30,498 nucleotides of DNA from a virus: the IMG/VR virus record IMGVR_UViG_3300020442_000106, positions 1 to 30,498 of that record. One strand, 5' to 3'. Positions 7,675 through 18,430 of the stretch are shown here, piece after piece. Within the stretch, counting starts at the first letter, position 1; each line of letters starts with the position of its first letter. Both the position numbers and the translations under genes were made by a program. The notes beneath the pieces are model-generated. The model searched no databases and was not told the origin of the DNA. It saw only the letters and a program-made list of their open reading frames with translations.

Positions 7675-7825
7675 CATCACCCTTACCGAACAAGAAGTAC
7701 GTATATACAGTCAATGGTTAAAAAAGAACCGTATGTATAAAGGTATGAATCTACCCTTAGGTAATCCATGGGAGTCTTGGATGCAAGATACCATAGATAA
7801 ATTACAACACGCATTAAATGAGTAA
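7667..7825 (+). CDS. Small hypothetical protein, 52 aa
   Basis: The ORF begins with GTG at 7667 inside the end of tail tube B and ends at 7825 inside the start of the gp13-like gene, so it overlaps both neighbours by 8 bases. It encodes MYNITLTEQEVRIYSQWLKK, then MYKGMNLPLGNPWESWMQDT and a helical DKLQHALNE tail. Its tight fit between two virion genes in the third frame, and its ordinary amino-acid composition, support coding. No family recognised. Confidence 0.65.
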   Translation: MYNITLTEQEVRIYSQWLKKNRMYKGMNLPLGNPWESWMQDTIDKLQHALNE

Positions 7826-8276
7826 ATACATTCACCCAGCAACGACAGAGGCTGCACTACGTGTAGCTTCTAACTTGCTCCCTGATGATTATCGGGAAGT
7901 AAAAGAAGGTCATGGACATGACCCTTTAAATGCTCTGGTTGTCGGAGTAAATAACTCTGAGTCAGTTTATTTTACTAACCCAGATAATGAGATATGTGGC
8001 ATTGCAGGAGTCTACACAGGTGGACAAATATGGATGCTATGTACCCCAGCTATTTTAAAATTTCCTCATACGTTTGCTAGAGAAGCTAAACGATATGTGA
8101 AGTCAAGACAAGACAAGTTACTGTGGAATTTTGTTGACGAAAGAAACAAAGTCCATATTAAGTTACTTAGGTTTTTAGGTTTTAAATTTCTTAGGAGATT
8201 TCCCTATGGACCAAACAATTTATCCTTTATAGAATTTTGCCGTGTGCAGTCCAGCAGCGATAGGACCAGCAGCTAG
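7818..8276 (+). CDS. T7 gp13-like internal virion / GNAT-like protein
   Basis: 152 residues. The segment LWNFVDERNKVHIKLLRFLGFKF aligns by eye with the C-terminal half of T7 gp13 (LWNYV...HIRFLKTIGAVF), an N-acetyltransferase-like fold protein needed for virion maturation. Position between tail tube B and the gp14-like gene matches T7 exactly. The downstream gene starts in another frame 35 nt before this one stops. Confidence 0.75.
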   Translation: MSKYIHPATTEAALRVASNLLPDDYREVKEGHGHDPLNALVVGVNNSESVYFTNPDNEICGIAGVYTGGQIWMLCTPAILKFPHTFAREAKRYVKSRQDKLLWNFVDERNKVHIKLLRFLGFKFLRRFPYGPNNLSFIEFCRVQSSSDRTSS

Positions 8277-9015
8277 TGCTATAGGCTCAGCAGCTCAAGC
8301 GTCCGCGAACAACAAACATAAGCGTAAGATGTACGCGCATCAACTTAAAGTTAGAGAACGTAGGTGGATGCAAACCAGAAGTACTTATCAATCTAAGAAA
8401 GTACAATTTGAACAAGAGGTAGATCTAGCAAACATTGCAGCTCAACGTGCATATACTAGAACTAACATACAATTAAATAGAGCTAGGTCTATGGCAATTC
8501 TAAAGAATCAAGAAGACTTTAAGAAGATGCTATCTAACGAAGGTATGATAGAAGCCTCTGCTGCTGAACGTGGTATAAGAGGTAAATCATTAGCTAGACA
8601 ATTAGTTATGAATCAAAGTAACTTTGGTGTTAGTCAAGCTATAAGATCTAGAGCTTTAGCTTCTGCTAGATTTGATGCTAAAGAAGTTATGGCAGATACT
8701 AATAGACAACTTAAGACTCAGTTAAACAGATCATTTAGTAAAGTCGCTGTTGCACCTGTACAAGACTTTGCACCACCACCACCACAAATGCAGAACGTAG
8801 GTTTAACATTAGCGGTTGGTATGGCTAAAGCGATAGGTGCTGGCATGGAAGGTGCTAGTGGCGGAGGCGATGGTCTAAATAATAATATGCAACAATCTAG
8901 TATGCCTACTTATCAAGCTCCTCCTCCAATGGCATCTGGAGCTTATGGAACCGGTATTCCTTATGCGTTACCACAAGGTTCATTCGGTATTACTCCCGGT
9001 TATCAAGGTTATTAA
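8242..9015 (+). CDS. Internal virion protein (T7 gp14-like)
   Basis: 257 residues starting at a GTG (MCSPAAIGPAASAIGSAAQA), the small hydrophobic MC-leader typical of gp14 proteins, which insert into the outer membrane during ejection. A long basic, helical middle follows (residues 25-165: KVRERRWMQTR, VDLANIAAQRAYTR, NEGMIEASAAERGIRGKSLAR), then a Pro/Gly/Met-rich tail with QDFAPPPPQMQNVGL. T7 gp14 is 196 residues, so this one has an extended low-complexity C-terminus. Overlaps the previous gene by 35 nt. Confidence 0.85.
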   Translation: MCSPAAIGPAASAIGSAAQASANNKHKRKMYAHQLKVRERRWMQTRSTYQSKKVQFEQEVDLANIAAQRAYTRTNIQLNRARSMAILKNQEDFKKMLSNEGMIEASAAERGIRGKSLARQLVMNQSNFGVSQAIRSRALASARFDAKEVMADTNRQLKTQLNRSFSKVAVAPVQDFAPPPPQMQNVGLTLAVGMAKAIGAGMEGASGGGDGLNNNMQQSSMPTYQAPPPMASGAYGTGIPYALPQGSFGITPGYQGY

Positions 9016-9017
9016 TT

Positions 9018-11078
9018 ATGATTCCACAATTTAATATTACAGGTCAGTCAGTCAATCCTGAAGAAATCGTGGACATCATTCCCGAACAGGAAAAATCTGA
9101 CGCTCAAATACAAGCAAACGAAGAAAATTATTTTAGACAACTACAACAAGTTGGCGAAGATAAACTAAGAAATGATGCTAAATTGTACGAAGGGCTGGCT
9201 GACCTTTCTTCTACATTTGGCGATATTATAAAGAAAAGACAAGATAAATATAGAGCTGATAGAGAAGCAGAGATATCTTTAGAGATTCTTACTAGAGGTG
9301 TTAGTCCAGAATTAGAAGCAAGATTTAGAGGAGAAAGATCAAACTTATTTGATGACGATATTGCTACTCAAGAATTTGCATCTAAATACGAAGAAGAAAC
9401 CGGTGACAGTATCACCGCTCAAGAATTTCGTAAGATGGCTGGTTGGGAAAAGTATATGGTTGCAGAACAATATGCTCTGCAAAAAGCCAAAGACTACGAC
9501 CAATATGTTTATAAAGCCTACGAAACTACAAAAATAGAAGTTATTAGAGATGGTCAAAGAGTGTCTGTTGGACACATGGATAATCTAACTTTACAAGAAC
9601 AAGCAGCTTTAGATACAAAAATTAAGTTTGAGTATGCTAAACAGTTTGCAGGATTAAATCCAGCTCTAGTAGCTACTGTTGTCAAACCTGAAATAGACAA
9701 GTTTGATGAAATGCGTAGGACAAAACAAGCTGTAGCTAGAGAAGAAAACTATCAGACAGAAATAGCAGCTTCTGATAGTAGAATGATACAGATGGGTTTT
9801 GTTACTGCTAATCCAGAAGACGGACACCAACTTGCACATGACTGGGCTGCTAGATATGCAGCTAGAAACAGAACTACTATAGGTGCTGGTAGGAGAGCAT
9901 TTGCAGATAACCTAGTTAGTTTGGTTAGTCAAAATGCTATTAGTTATGGAGAAGCTATGTCTATAGTTAATCACGAAATAACAGCTCGTGATGGTTCTAC
10001 TAAGACTATGGGTTCTTGGAAAGAATGGGCAGGCTTAGAAGGTGAATTAGCAGATGCAGCTAAACAAGGTGCTGCTGCTGCTGAAGAAGCAAAAGAAAAT
10101 CAGATAGCTGGTGACTTATCAGTTATAAAAAGTTTACAAGCTCCTACTAACGAACAAAAAGCACAACTATACGCATACTATAAAAACAAGTATGATGGAT
10201 ATGTGCCTATAGAACTATCAGATGCTTTGAAAGGTCATTTACCTGATGATGTTGCAGAAGATATGATTGCACAATCTTTACGCTATCAAGATGGTGTATA
10301 TGATTATGAAATGGCGAATGTAAGTACAGCAATATTTAATAAATACAAAGATAAAATTTTAACTACAGGTGCACTTGTACCGGGAACTGATTTACATGAC
10401 AAAGCAGCTAAATTTCTAAAGGCATACACTGACAGAGGAACAGGAGATACATTTGGAAGTACAGAAACTGCTTCAGTAGAGTGGCTAAATTTATATGCTG
10501 GTCTAGAAGAAGTATTTAATAGTGCTTACAAACAAGCTACTGTAAGAGATGGTCAGATTGTAGGTAGACCTGAAGATGGAATGCGAGCTGGTCAAGCTGC
10601 TGTAGTAGAAATATTAAACGATGAAAGAGCTGTGGATGCTTTAATGAATCCTAGTCTTGACCCATCAGATAATACATACAGTAGAAGTATTCAGAAAGGT
10701 ATGAAGCAATCTTCTAACGGTCAATGGAGAAAACAAAAAATCAATGCTGATAAAACATCACAACAAGAGTTATTGATGTGGAGTAAAACTCCATTAAAAC
10801 AGTCTAGAGATATACCAGCATACTATCGTGATCTAGCAATGAGAATAGGAGTTAATCCTATAGATCTAGCTAACTCACAATTAAAGTTTTACACAAATCA
10901 AGAAGTAGATGTAAAACCTCAAGAAAATAAATTTAATGATAAAATATTAAATCTTATTTACAAATTTCCTACACGTTCTCGTATAACAAGAGCAAAACTT
11001 GAAGACGAGGGAGCAGGAAATCAGAACGTAAAAACTTCTATTTATAACAAAAAAGCTGTAATGAGACAGAACCAGTAA
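9018..11078 (+). CDS. Internal virion protein (T7 gp15-like)
   Basis: 686 residues (T7 gp15: 747), almost entirely helical, rich in Glu, Ala, Lys and Gln. It starts two bases after the gp14-like gene and precedes the giant gp16-like gene, the fixed T7 order. gp15-like proteins form the periplasmic ejection tunnel with gp16. Visible segments include FRQLQQVGEDKLRNDAKLYE near residue 35 and KQGAAAAEEAKENQIAGDL near 350. Assignment rests on position, size and composition rather than on a catalytic motif. Confidence 0.82.
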   Translation: MIPQFNITGQSVNPEEIVDIIPEQEKSDAQIQANEENYFRQLQQVGEDKLRNDAKLYEGLADLSSTFGDIIKKRQDKYRADREAEISLEILTRGVSPELEARFRGERSNLFDDDIATQEFASKYEEETGDSITAQEFRKMAGWEKYMVAEQYALQKAKDYDQYVYKAYETTKIEVIRDGQRVSVGHMDNLTLQEQAALDTKIKFEYAKQFAGLNPALVATVVKPEIDKFDEMRRTKQAVAREENYQTEIAASDSRMIQMGFVTANPEDGHQLAHDWAARYAARNRTTIGAGRRAFADNLVSLVSQNAISYGEAMSIVNHEITARDGSTKTMGSWKEWAGLEGELADAAKQGAAAAEEAKENQIAGDLSVIKSLQAPTNEQKAQLYAYYKNKYDGYVPIELSDALKGHLPDDVAEDMIAQSLRYQDGVYDYEMANVSTAIFNKYKDKILTTGALVPGTDLHDKAAKFLKAYTDRGTGDTFGSTETASVEWLNLYAGLEEVFNSAYKQATVRDGQIVGRPEDGMRAGQAAVVEILNDERAVDALMNPSLDPSDNTYSRSIQKGMKQSSNGQWRKQKINADKTSQQELLMWSKTPLKQSRDIPAYYRDLAMRIGVNPIDLANSQLKFYTNQEVDVKPQENKFNDKILNLIYKFPTRSRITRAKLEDEGAGNQNVKTSIYNKKAVMRQNQ

Positions 11079-11124
11079 CTGCGGATTACTTGTCTCTCAT
11101 TCGGCAATAATTACCGTGGTAACT

Positions 11125-14100
11125 ATGAATGAAGAATTTGACCCTACACTAGAGATAGGAATTTCTGGTACGGGTATGTCCGATGAAGAGACAAAAAAGG
11201 CAGTACAAAATATACAAGCTGCTGATATTGAAAATGGTATTGTAGAACCAGAACAACCTGAAGTTGAGGTAACACCTGAAGTTGTACCTGAAAAACCTAA
11301 GGAAAAATCTACAGCACGCCTCTATGCAGAAGATACTTTAATTGGTCTTGGAGCTGGAGCTAGAGATATTGCTTCTAACATTATCACTACACCAGAAAGA
11401 GTTATTGACTTTTTTAATGGTGAAATGGAAGAAGAAGGTAAGACAGAAGAAGGATACCAAACAGAGTGGGACCAATTTATGTATGGCGACGGCGACCCTA
11501 TTGAAACTAAAACATGGTGGGGTGGTCTAGTCAGAGGCTCTACAGATGTCTTAGGTACTATCGCTCTAACAGGAGGATTTGGTAAACTAGCAAAAGGAGC
11601 TACACTTGCACAGCATCTAAGATCAGGTGCTATGATTGGTATGAGATATGATTTACTTGCAAAGAATGAAGAACAAGATAATTTAACAGGAATCCTAGCT
11701 AAAAAATATCCATGGCTTGATTCAGCTTTAGCTACAAAAGATACAGATCACCCAGCTTTAAATAAATTAAGACATGTTGTTGAAGGTATGGGTATAGGTG
11801 CTGTGTTTGACGCAACTATATTTAAGATGACACCACTAGCTCAAATGCTTGCTGGTGAAGTAGCTGATACTGGTAAGAGAGTTTATGATGAAAGAGCTGC
11901 ATTAGGTGCAGCATTGAAAGAAGATGTAAAACCTATTAGTGATGCAGTTAAAAGAGTATATGAGGCTAGAGGTGAACTAAAGGCAGCAGCAGGAGAAGAC
12001 ATTGCTGCAATTAGAGCTAAGTTTGAAGAGTTTACTGGTTCAAGAAAACAAAGTATAGAAGTACAAAAAAGAGAACAAGCTAAATCCCAGATGAAAGATG
12101 CAGGATTTAGAGCACCAAAGAACGAACCAATCGCTGACCCATGGCAAGGAGCTACAACTTCTAACAGCACAGCTTCAGATGTTAACAAAACTATGAAGCG
12201 TATGAAAAAAGAATGGGGTGCCGAAGAAGGTAGTACAGGTTCTATTCTTTCTAATACTCAGATTGATAGAATGTCTAAAGGTACAGGTGAATCTGAAAAA
12301 GTTATAAAAGAAGTTTTAAGTAATTTTAGAAGCCAAGGATTTATTAAGGAACTAGAAGCTAGTGCTAGAAGTGCAGGCAAAACATTGCAAGAAAGTATTG
12401 GTGAAGATCTTGATATGTTCAGATCAGTTTACGAAGGTAGAAATACAAGCGACGTAACTACTGAACAATTCTTTAAAAAGTTTACTAAAAAACAAAGACC
12501 AATATACGATAAGAAAGGTAAGAAAGTTGGTGAGTACATGCAGCCTATGTACATCAAAGCCTTAGATATGGTAAACACCTCTCTATTTAATGATATAAGA
12601 GATGCTGGTATTACTGCTAGAGAATTAGCCGACATAGCTGACCTAAAAGATATTGATGGTCCAGCTCAGCAAATGGTAGAAAAACTAATTGCTGGTTTAA
12701 GACTAAGAAAAATATCTGCTTATGAAGCATCTCAACAATTAGCAGAGATTGGTGACTCACGTTTAAGGAAAACAGGTAAAGCATTTACAGAACAGATTGA
12801 CCAACAAGTACAAGAAAGTGTAGATGCTTTCCGTACAGCTCTACAAATGACTACCGATCAAGACGGTGACGAAGTATTTAAGACTATATTTGAAGGTATA
12901 TCTATGGCTGACGGTGTACACACACTAGATGATCTTGACGTATTTATGCGTAAGAAAATGAGAGGTGGTACGTTTGCTGGCGATAAGAAAAAAACGGGTG
13001 CATTCTTAAGAGAGATGGGTACTATGTTTACTCATAGTGTGTTATCTGGACCTAAAACATCAGTTCGCGCAATCATGGGTACATCTACCGCAGCATTTTC
13101 TAGACCTATGGCTATGGCTATGGGTGGTTTAATGCGTGGTGATGCAGCAGTGACTAGAGCTGGATTAGCTTCTCTTAATGCAATGCGTGAGATGATTCCA
13201 GAATCTTTTAAATATTTTAGAAAAAGATTAAATAGTTACTGGGCTGGTGATTTATCTACACTAAAAACTAGATTTGTAGAGAGAAATAAACTAGATGACC
13301 AATGGCAAATGTATGGACATTGGGCTGAAACAAGAGGTAATGTAGTAGATAAAGCATTATATCGTACAGCTAACATGGTTAGAGGTTTAAATGATAGTAG
13401 TCTTCTTACATATTCTACTAAGATTATGGCAGCTACTGACGATACCTTTGCATTAATGATAGGTAGAGCTAGGTCAAGAGAAAAAGCATTTTTAGCTGCT
13501 GCTGACAGATTACCTGATGGTAACTTCAGTAACCTAGATCAAACATTTTTTAAGAATCAAGAAGATTTATTTAACCAACAAATATTTAAACCTGATGGAA
13601 GTTTAGCTGACGAAATGGCTGACTTCAGTAGAAGAGAAGCTACACTTACTCAAGACCTAACTGGTTTTAGTAAAAACTTAGCTAAAGCATTTGACGAAGC
13701 ACCATGGGCTAGACCTTTCTTTCTATTTGCTAGAACTGGTGTTAATGGATTAGCATTGACTGCTAAACATACTCCCGGTTTTAACTTCTTTGTTAAAGAA
13801 TTTAACATGATAGCTAAAGCTAAACCCGGAGATGATCTTTCTGACTTACTACAGTATGGTATAAAAACACCACAAGATTTGATGAATGCTAAAGCTATAC
13901 AAAATGGTAGATTAGCTATTGGTTCTGCTGCTATAAGTATGGCGTCTATGGCATATCTTGCTGGTAACTTACATGGTAATGGACCTACAGATAGAAAACA
14001 AAGACAAGCATGGTTAGACATGGGATGGAAACCAAGGACTATAAAACTTGGTAATGTCTGGGTTAACTATGATGCCTTTGAACCATACAACCAAATACTT

Positions 14101-14955
14101 GCATTAGTAGGAGATATAGGAGATCACCAACAGTTAATGGGTGAAGAGTGGGCTGAAGATAGATTATTAAAACTAGCTATGGCAATGGGAAGTACAGTTA
14201 CAAGTAAGTCCTATTTAGCTGGTATGCAATCATTTGTTGATCTATTTTCTGGTCAACCCGGACAGTCTAATAGAATCATTGCTTCTTTGATGAATAACAC
14301 AGTACCTTTATCTGGTCTTAGAAATGAGATAGGTAAAGTTCTAACACCATACACAAGAGAGCTAGGTTCTGATTTACAAAGTTCTATAAGAAACAGAAAC
14401 TTAATAACTGAAAACATAGCAGTAGACCCACTACCTATAAAATATGATATATTAACTGGTAAACCTATTAAAGATCATAACTTTATAACTCGTATGTTTA
14501 ATGCAGTTTCACCTGTTAACTTTAACTTAGACTACTCACCCGGTAGAGAGTTTTTATTTAACAGTGGTTATGATATGAGAACTTCTACATATACAGCTCC
14601 AGATGGAACAGATTTGTCTGACAGTCCAAAAGTAAGATCAATGTTCCAAAAAGCTATAGGAGATCAAAACTTACTAGCTAAATTTGATAAGATGGCTCAG
14701 TCAGAAAATATGCAAATATCTATTGCAGAAATGAACTGGCACCGTAAAAATGGATTAGCTGATGTCGAACCTAAATCATTCCCCCATTACAAAAAAATCG
14801 CGAGAGAGTTTGACCGAGCTAAAAAAAGAGCTTGGGCAAGCCTTAAAAATGATAGTGATGTCCAAAAATTACTCATTCAAGAAAGAAATCAAAAATTAAA
14901 AAATAGAAATGCAAACAGAGGCACGATAGATAAAATCTTAGAAATGCCTAAATAA
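11125..14955 (+). CDS. Large internal virion protein (T7 gp16-like)
   Basis: About 1276 residues (T7 gp16: 1318). I choose ATG 11125 ([12 protein letters not shown]) over GTG 11116, three codons upstream. The acidic, Pro/Glu-rich N-terminus (residues 1-60) lacks the lytic transglycosylase signature found at the N-terminus of T7 gp16. The C-terminal third shows the conserved [20 protein letters not shown] and [15 protein letters not shown]-type sequence I associate with gp16-like ejection proteins. These proteins cross the cell envelope and form the DNA translocation tunnel. Confidence 0.87.
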   Translation: MNEEFDPTLEIGISGTGMSDEETKKAVQNIQAADIENGIVEPEQPEVEVTPEVVPEKPKEKSTARLYAEDTLIGLGAGARDIASNIITTPERVIDFFNGEMEEEGKTEEGYQTEWDQFMYGDGDPIETKTWWGGLVRGSTDVLGTIALTGGFGKLAKGATLAQHLRSGAMIGMRYDLLAKNEEQDNLTGILAKKYPWLDSALATKDTDHPALNKLRHVVEGMGIGAVFDATIFKMTPLAQMLAGEVADTGKRVYDERAALGAALKEDVKPISDAVKRVYEARGELKAAAGEDIAAIRAKFEEFTGSRKQSIEVQKREQAKSQMKDAGFRAPKNEPIADPWQGATTSNSTASDVNKTMKRMKKEWGAEEGSTGSILSNTQIDRMSKGTGESEKVIKEVLSNFRSQGFIKELEASARSAGKTLQESIGEDLDMFRSVYEGRNTSDVTTEQFFKKFTKKQRPIYDKKGKKVGEYMQPMYIKALDMVNTSLFNDIRDAGITARELADIADLKDIDGPAQQMVEKLIAGLRLRKISAYEASQQLAEIGDSRLRKTGKAFTEQIDQQVQESVDAFRTALQMTTDQDGDEVFKTIFEGISMADGVHTLDDLDVFMRKKMRGGTFAGDKKKTGAFLREMGTMFTHSVLSGPKTSVRAIMGTSTAAFSRPMAMAMGGLMRGDAAVTRAGLASLNAMREMIPESFKYFRKRLNSYWAGDLSTLKTRFVERNKLDDQWQMYGHWAETRGNVVDKALYRTANMVRGLNDSSLLTYSTKIMAATDDTFALMIGRARSREKAFLAAADRLPDGNFSNLDQTFFKNQEDLFNQQIFKPDGSLADEMADFSRREATLTQDLTGFSKNLAKAFDEAPWARPFFLFARTGVNGLALTAKHTPGFNFFVKEFNMIAKAKPGDDLSDLLQYGIKTPQDLMNAKAIQNGRLAIGSAAISMASMAYLAGNLHGNGPTDRKQRQAWLDMGWKPRTIKLGNVWVNYDAFEPYNQILALVGDIGDHQQLMGEEWAEDRLLKLAMAMGSTVTSKSYLAGMQSFVDLFSGQPGQSNRIIASLMNNTVPLSGLRNEIGKVLTPYTRELGSDLQSSIRNRNLITENIAVDPLPIKYDILTGKPIKDHNFITRMFNAVSPVNFNLDYSPGREFLFNSGYDMRTSTYTAPDGTDLSDSPKVRSMFQKAIGDQNLLAKFDKMAQSENMQISIAEMNWHRKNGLADVEPKSFPHYKKIAREFDRAKKRAWASLKNDSDVQKLLIQERNQKLKNRNANRGTIDKILEMPK

Positions 14956-14983
14956 TCCGCCCGTCAAATTATCCCTAAGATAA

Positions 14984-17900
14984 ATGGCGACAAAAACTGA
15001 AGAATTTTTAACAGGAACCGGTACTACTATCGGTTTTACAACTCAATATATAAATGAATCTGACATAAAAGTCAGAGTTGACGGAGGTAATCCTTTAACC
15101 TTTATAGGTACTACAGGAACTCCGGGAACAGGAGAATACAAAATAGCTGCTAACAGCACAACCATTACTTTTGGTGATAATCAAAACGGTAAAAGTTTAC
15201 ACATTTATAGTGAAACAGATGTAAGTTCACCTACGGTAACTTTCACTCCGGGTTCATCTATTAAAGCTGCTGACCTAAATGCTTTAGAAGGTTTAGTCAG
15301 GCATGGTATCCAAGAAAGTAGAAATGAAATAGTTAAGCATGATATTAGAGATGGACAAGTTACATCTGCTAAAATATTAGATGGAACTATTGTCAATGCT
15401 GATATAAATGCAAGTGCAGCTATAGAAAATACTAAGATTGCTGATGGCTTATTAAAATCTGGTATTACAGTAAACTCAGCAAACATTGTAGATGGTTCTA
15501 TAGTAGATGCTGACATTAACGCTAGTGCAAATATACAAGGTTCTAAACTACTTAACGATAGTGTACCACTTACTAAGTTAGGTTCAGGTTCATTACCTTC
15601 AGATATAGTTGTAACCTCTACCAACATAGATAACGGAACTATAGTTGATGAAGATGTTAATGCAAGTGCAGCAATAGCTGGTACTAAAATAAATCCGAAC
15701 TTTGGCAGTCAAAACGTAGTAACAACTGGTACTGCTGGTACTGGTAATCTAACAGTTGGTGGCACTATTACTGTGTCCGGGACTGTAGATGGCAGAGATG
15801 TAGCACAAGATGGTACAAAATTAGATACCATAGAAAATGGTGCTACAGCAGATCAAACAGCAGCAGAAATAAGAACTCTTGTCGAAGCTGCTACAGACAG
15901 TAATGTTTTTACTGACGCAGATCACACAAAACTTAATAATATAGAAGCTGGAGCCACAGCCGATCAAACTAATGCAGAGATAAAAACTGCATATGAAGCA
16001 AATGCTGATACTAACGAGTTTAGTGATGCAGAGCAGAGCAAACTTGCTGGAATAGAGACAGCAGCTACAGCCGATCAGACAGCAGGAGAAATAAAAACTC
16101 TACTACAATCTGACAAACTTACTTTATCTGAGATAGATACTAGCTCTACAGATAGCAGATACTTTACAGAAACTGAATTAACTAACGGTGCTCTTGACGG
16201 TAGATACTACACAGAAACAGAAGCTGAAGCTAAATTCCTTAGACAAGACTCTTCCGAAACTCTTGCTAGTGGAACTGCATGGTCTAACTCAGACGCATTT
16301 GTAGCTACTACTGCTGCTATTAACGCTAGAATTATTGACCTTATTGACGAGGTTGGTGGTTTTACAGCTATTGCTAATGAGACTAGCTTTCCTGCAACAA
16401 ACCCACAGGGAGCTACAGGTCAGTCAGCTATACTAAGTATTCAAGCTGCAAGCACAACACTAACTCCTAGTGGTACGACTCTTACTATTGCAAATGGTGC
16501 AGGAACAGGAAACACAGTGACTGTGACAGGTGTGCCTGTAACTATACCACAAAACTTTGGTTTCTTAGTAGAGTCAACATCTACAACACATACATATGCT
16601 TTCCACAGGTTAGTACCTATAGCAACACAAATTAATACTGTTGCACAAAATATTACTAACATTGTTAATGCTGGTGCAAACGTAGCTGATATAAATAACT
16701 TTGCTGATTTATACATTATATCTGCAAGTCAACCTAGTCAAAGAAATGACGGTACAGCTTTACAAGAAGGTGACTTATGGTATGATAGTTCTAATGACAA
16801 CTTACAAGTTTATACTGGTAGTGCGTTTTCTATTATTACACCATCTCAGTCAGTTCTTGATGACGTAGCTATTGTATCAGGTGCTCTAACATACACTGAA
16901 GACTTAGGTCTTATAACTGATGCAGTATCAACAGGTAATTCTAATGGTTCATTAGAAATAGTTGCAGATGCACTGGAAGATGAGATTACATTTACTGTTA
17001 CAGCAGCCTCAGGTAAATTTATTATTGATGGTGTAGATAAACCAGCTCTTACTTTATACAAAGGTTGGACATACACATTTGATGTAAGTGACGCTTCTAA
17101 TGCAAACCATCCATTACGATTCTATGCTGGCAGTTCTCAGTACTCAACTGGAGTAACTGTTACTGGTACTCAGGGACAAGCTGGTGCAAAAGTACAACTT
17201 GTAGTACCAGAATCTCAACCTACTAACTTCCAATACTATTGTACAAATCATAGCGGTATGGGTAACACCATAACTGTTAAGGATGACCCAATAAAAACAG
17301 TATCTGACAATATAACTAATATAGTTGCAGTGGCTAATGACGCTACTGATATAGGAACTGTAGCTGGTAAAGCAACAGAAATTGGCAGATTAGGAACGGC
17401 TGATGCTGTTGCAGATATGGCAATACTTGGTACAACAGATGTTGTATCCGATCTTAATACTTTAGCTACTTCAGCTATTGTATCTGACATGGATACTTTG
17501 GCTGACATATCAAGCAATATTACTACTGTTGCTGGCATTGCATCTGACGTAACCACTGTTGCTGGTAACAATTCTAATGTTACAGCCGTAGCTGGAAATA
17601 ACTCTAACATTTCTGCTGTAGCAGGAAATGCAACTAACATCAATGCAGTTCAAGCGAACGCTACAAATATAAATGCAGTCAACGCTAATAAAACTAATAT
17701 TGATGCAGTAGCTGGTAATAATTCTAATATTACTGCGGTTGCAAACAACTCAAGTAATATAAACAGTGCAGTCTCAAATGCTTCAAACATCAATGCTGCG
17801 GTTGCTAACGCATCCAATATTAATAGTGTTGTTTCTAATGCAACCAACATTAACACTACTGCTGCTAATATTACTGACGTAAATACGTTTGCAAATAGAT

Positions 17901-18430
17901 ATCGTATAGGTTCTTCTAACCCAACAACTAGCTTAGATGTAGGAGATTTATTCTTTAACACATCTGCTAATGAGTTAAGAATATATAACGGTACACAGTG
18001 GCAAGGTGGTGTAACCGCTACTGGTAACTTATCGCAAGTTTCTGGTAGTGTGTTTACTGGAGACAACAGATACAACGACAACATTAAATGTAAGTTTGGT
18101 AACGACTCAGATTTACAAATATTCCATAATACTACAGATTCAATAATTAATGCGTCTGGTACTGGAAATATTAAATTACAAGATCAAGGTAACACAAAAT
18201 TAGAAATAACTTCTACTGGTGTTAGCGTTACAGGAAATGTTGCAGTATCAGGTACTGTAGACGGAGTTGATATAGCTGCTTTTAAAACATCATTTGACAA
18301 TCTAAGTACAGATATAGTTAATGATACAACGCCTCAATTAGGTGGTGCTTTAGATGGACAAAATAACAACATGTCGAACATCGGTACTATTGATGGTGCA
18401 AACTTACAACTTGATTTCGGAACTCTATAA
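14984..18430 (+). CDS. Tail fibre protein with T7 gp17 N-domain and cupredoxin domain
   Basis: 1148 residues. Residues 1-150 look like the T7 tail-fibre N-terminal domain (EFLTGTGTTIGFTTQYI; DLNALEGLVRHGIQESRNEI), which attaches to the tail. Then come VDADINASA-type repeats (about 120-240) and a triple ATADQT..EI repeat (about 285-370). A cupredoxin-like domain follows (about 665-770) with four type-1 copper ligand candidates: H709 (NHPLRF), C753, H756 and M759 (YYCTNHSGM). The Cys-x2-His-x2-Met spacing equals that of amicyanin. A long run of N-I-x-A-V-x-x-N repeats (about 790-965) comes next. A DLWYDSSNDNLQVYTG module (about 595) recurs as DLFFNTSANELRIYNG (about 985). The stop is directly followed by the next ATG. 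Confidence 0.88.
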   Translation: MATKTEEFLTGTGTTIGFTTQYINESDIKVRVDGGNPLTFIGTTGTPGTGEYKIAANSTTITFGDNQNGKSLHIYSETDVSSPTVTFTPGSSIKAADLNALEGLVRHGIQESRNEIVKHDIRDGQVTSAKILDGTIVNADINASAAIENTKIADGLLKSGITVNSANIVDGSIVDADINASANIQGSKLLNDSVPLTKLGSGSLPSDIVVTSTNIDNGTIVDEDVNASAAIAGTKINPNFGSQNVVTTGTAGTGNLTVGGTITVSGTVDGRDVAQDGTKLDTIENGATADQTAAEIRTLVEAATDSNVFTDADHTKLNNIEAGATADQTNAEIKTAYEANADTNEFSDAEQSKLAGIETAATADQTAGEIKTLLQSDKLTLSEIDTSSTDSRYFTETELTNGALDGRYYTETEAEAKFLRQDSSETLASGTAWSNSDAFVATTAAINARIIDLIDEVGGFTAIANETSFPATNPQGATGQSAILSIQAASTTLTPSGTTLTIANGAGTGNTVTVTGVPVTIPQNFGFLVESTSTTHTYAFHRLVPIATQINTVAQNITNIVNAGANVADINNFADLYIISASQPSQRNDGTALQEGDLWYDSSNDNLQVYTGSAFSIITPSQSVLDDVAIVSGALTYTEDLGLITDAVSTGNSNGSLEIVADALEDEITFTVTAASGKFIIDGVDKPALTLYKGWTYTFDVSDASNANHPLRFYAGSSQYSTGVTVTGTQGQAGAKVQLVVPESQPTNFQYYCTNHSGMGNTITVKDDPIKTVSDNITNIVAVANDATDIGTVAGKATEIGRLGTADAVADMAILGTTDVVSDLNTLATSAIVSDMDTLADISSNITTVAGIASDVTTVAGNNSNVTAVAGNNSNISAVAGNATNINAVQANATNINAVNANKTNIDAVAGNNSNITAVANNSSNINSAVSNASNINAAVANASNINSVVSNATNINTTAANITDVNTFANRYRIGSSNPTTSLDVGDLFFNTSANELRIYNGTQWQGGVTATGNLSQVSGSVFTGDNRYNDNIKCKFGNDSDLQIFHNTTDSIINASGTGNIKLQDQGNTKLEITSTGVSVTGNVAVSGTVDGVDIAAFKTSFDNLSTDIVNDTTPQLGGALDGQNNNMSNIGTIDGANLQLDFGTL

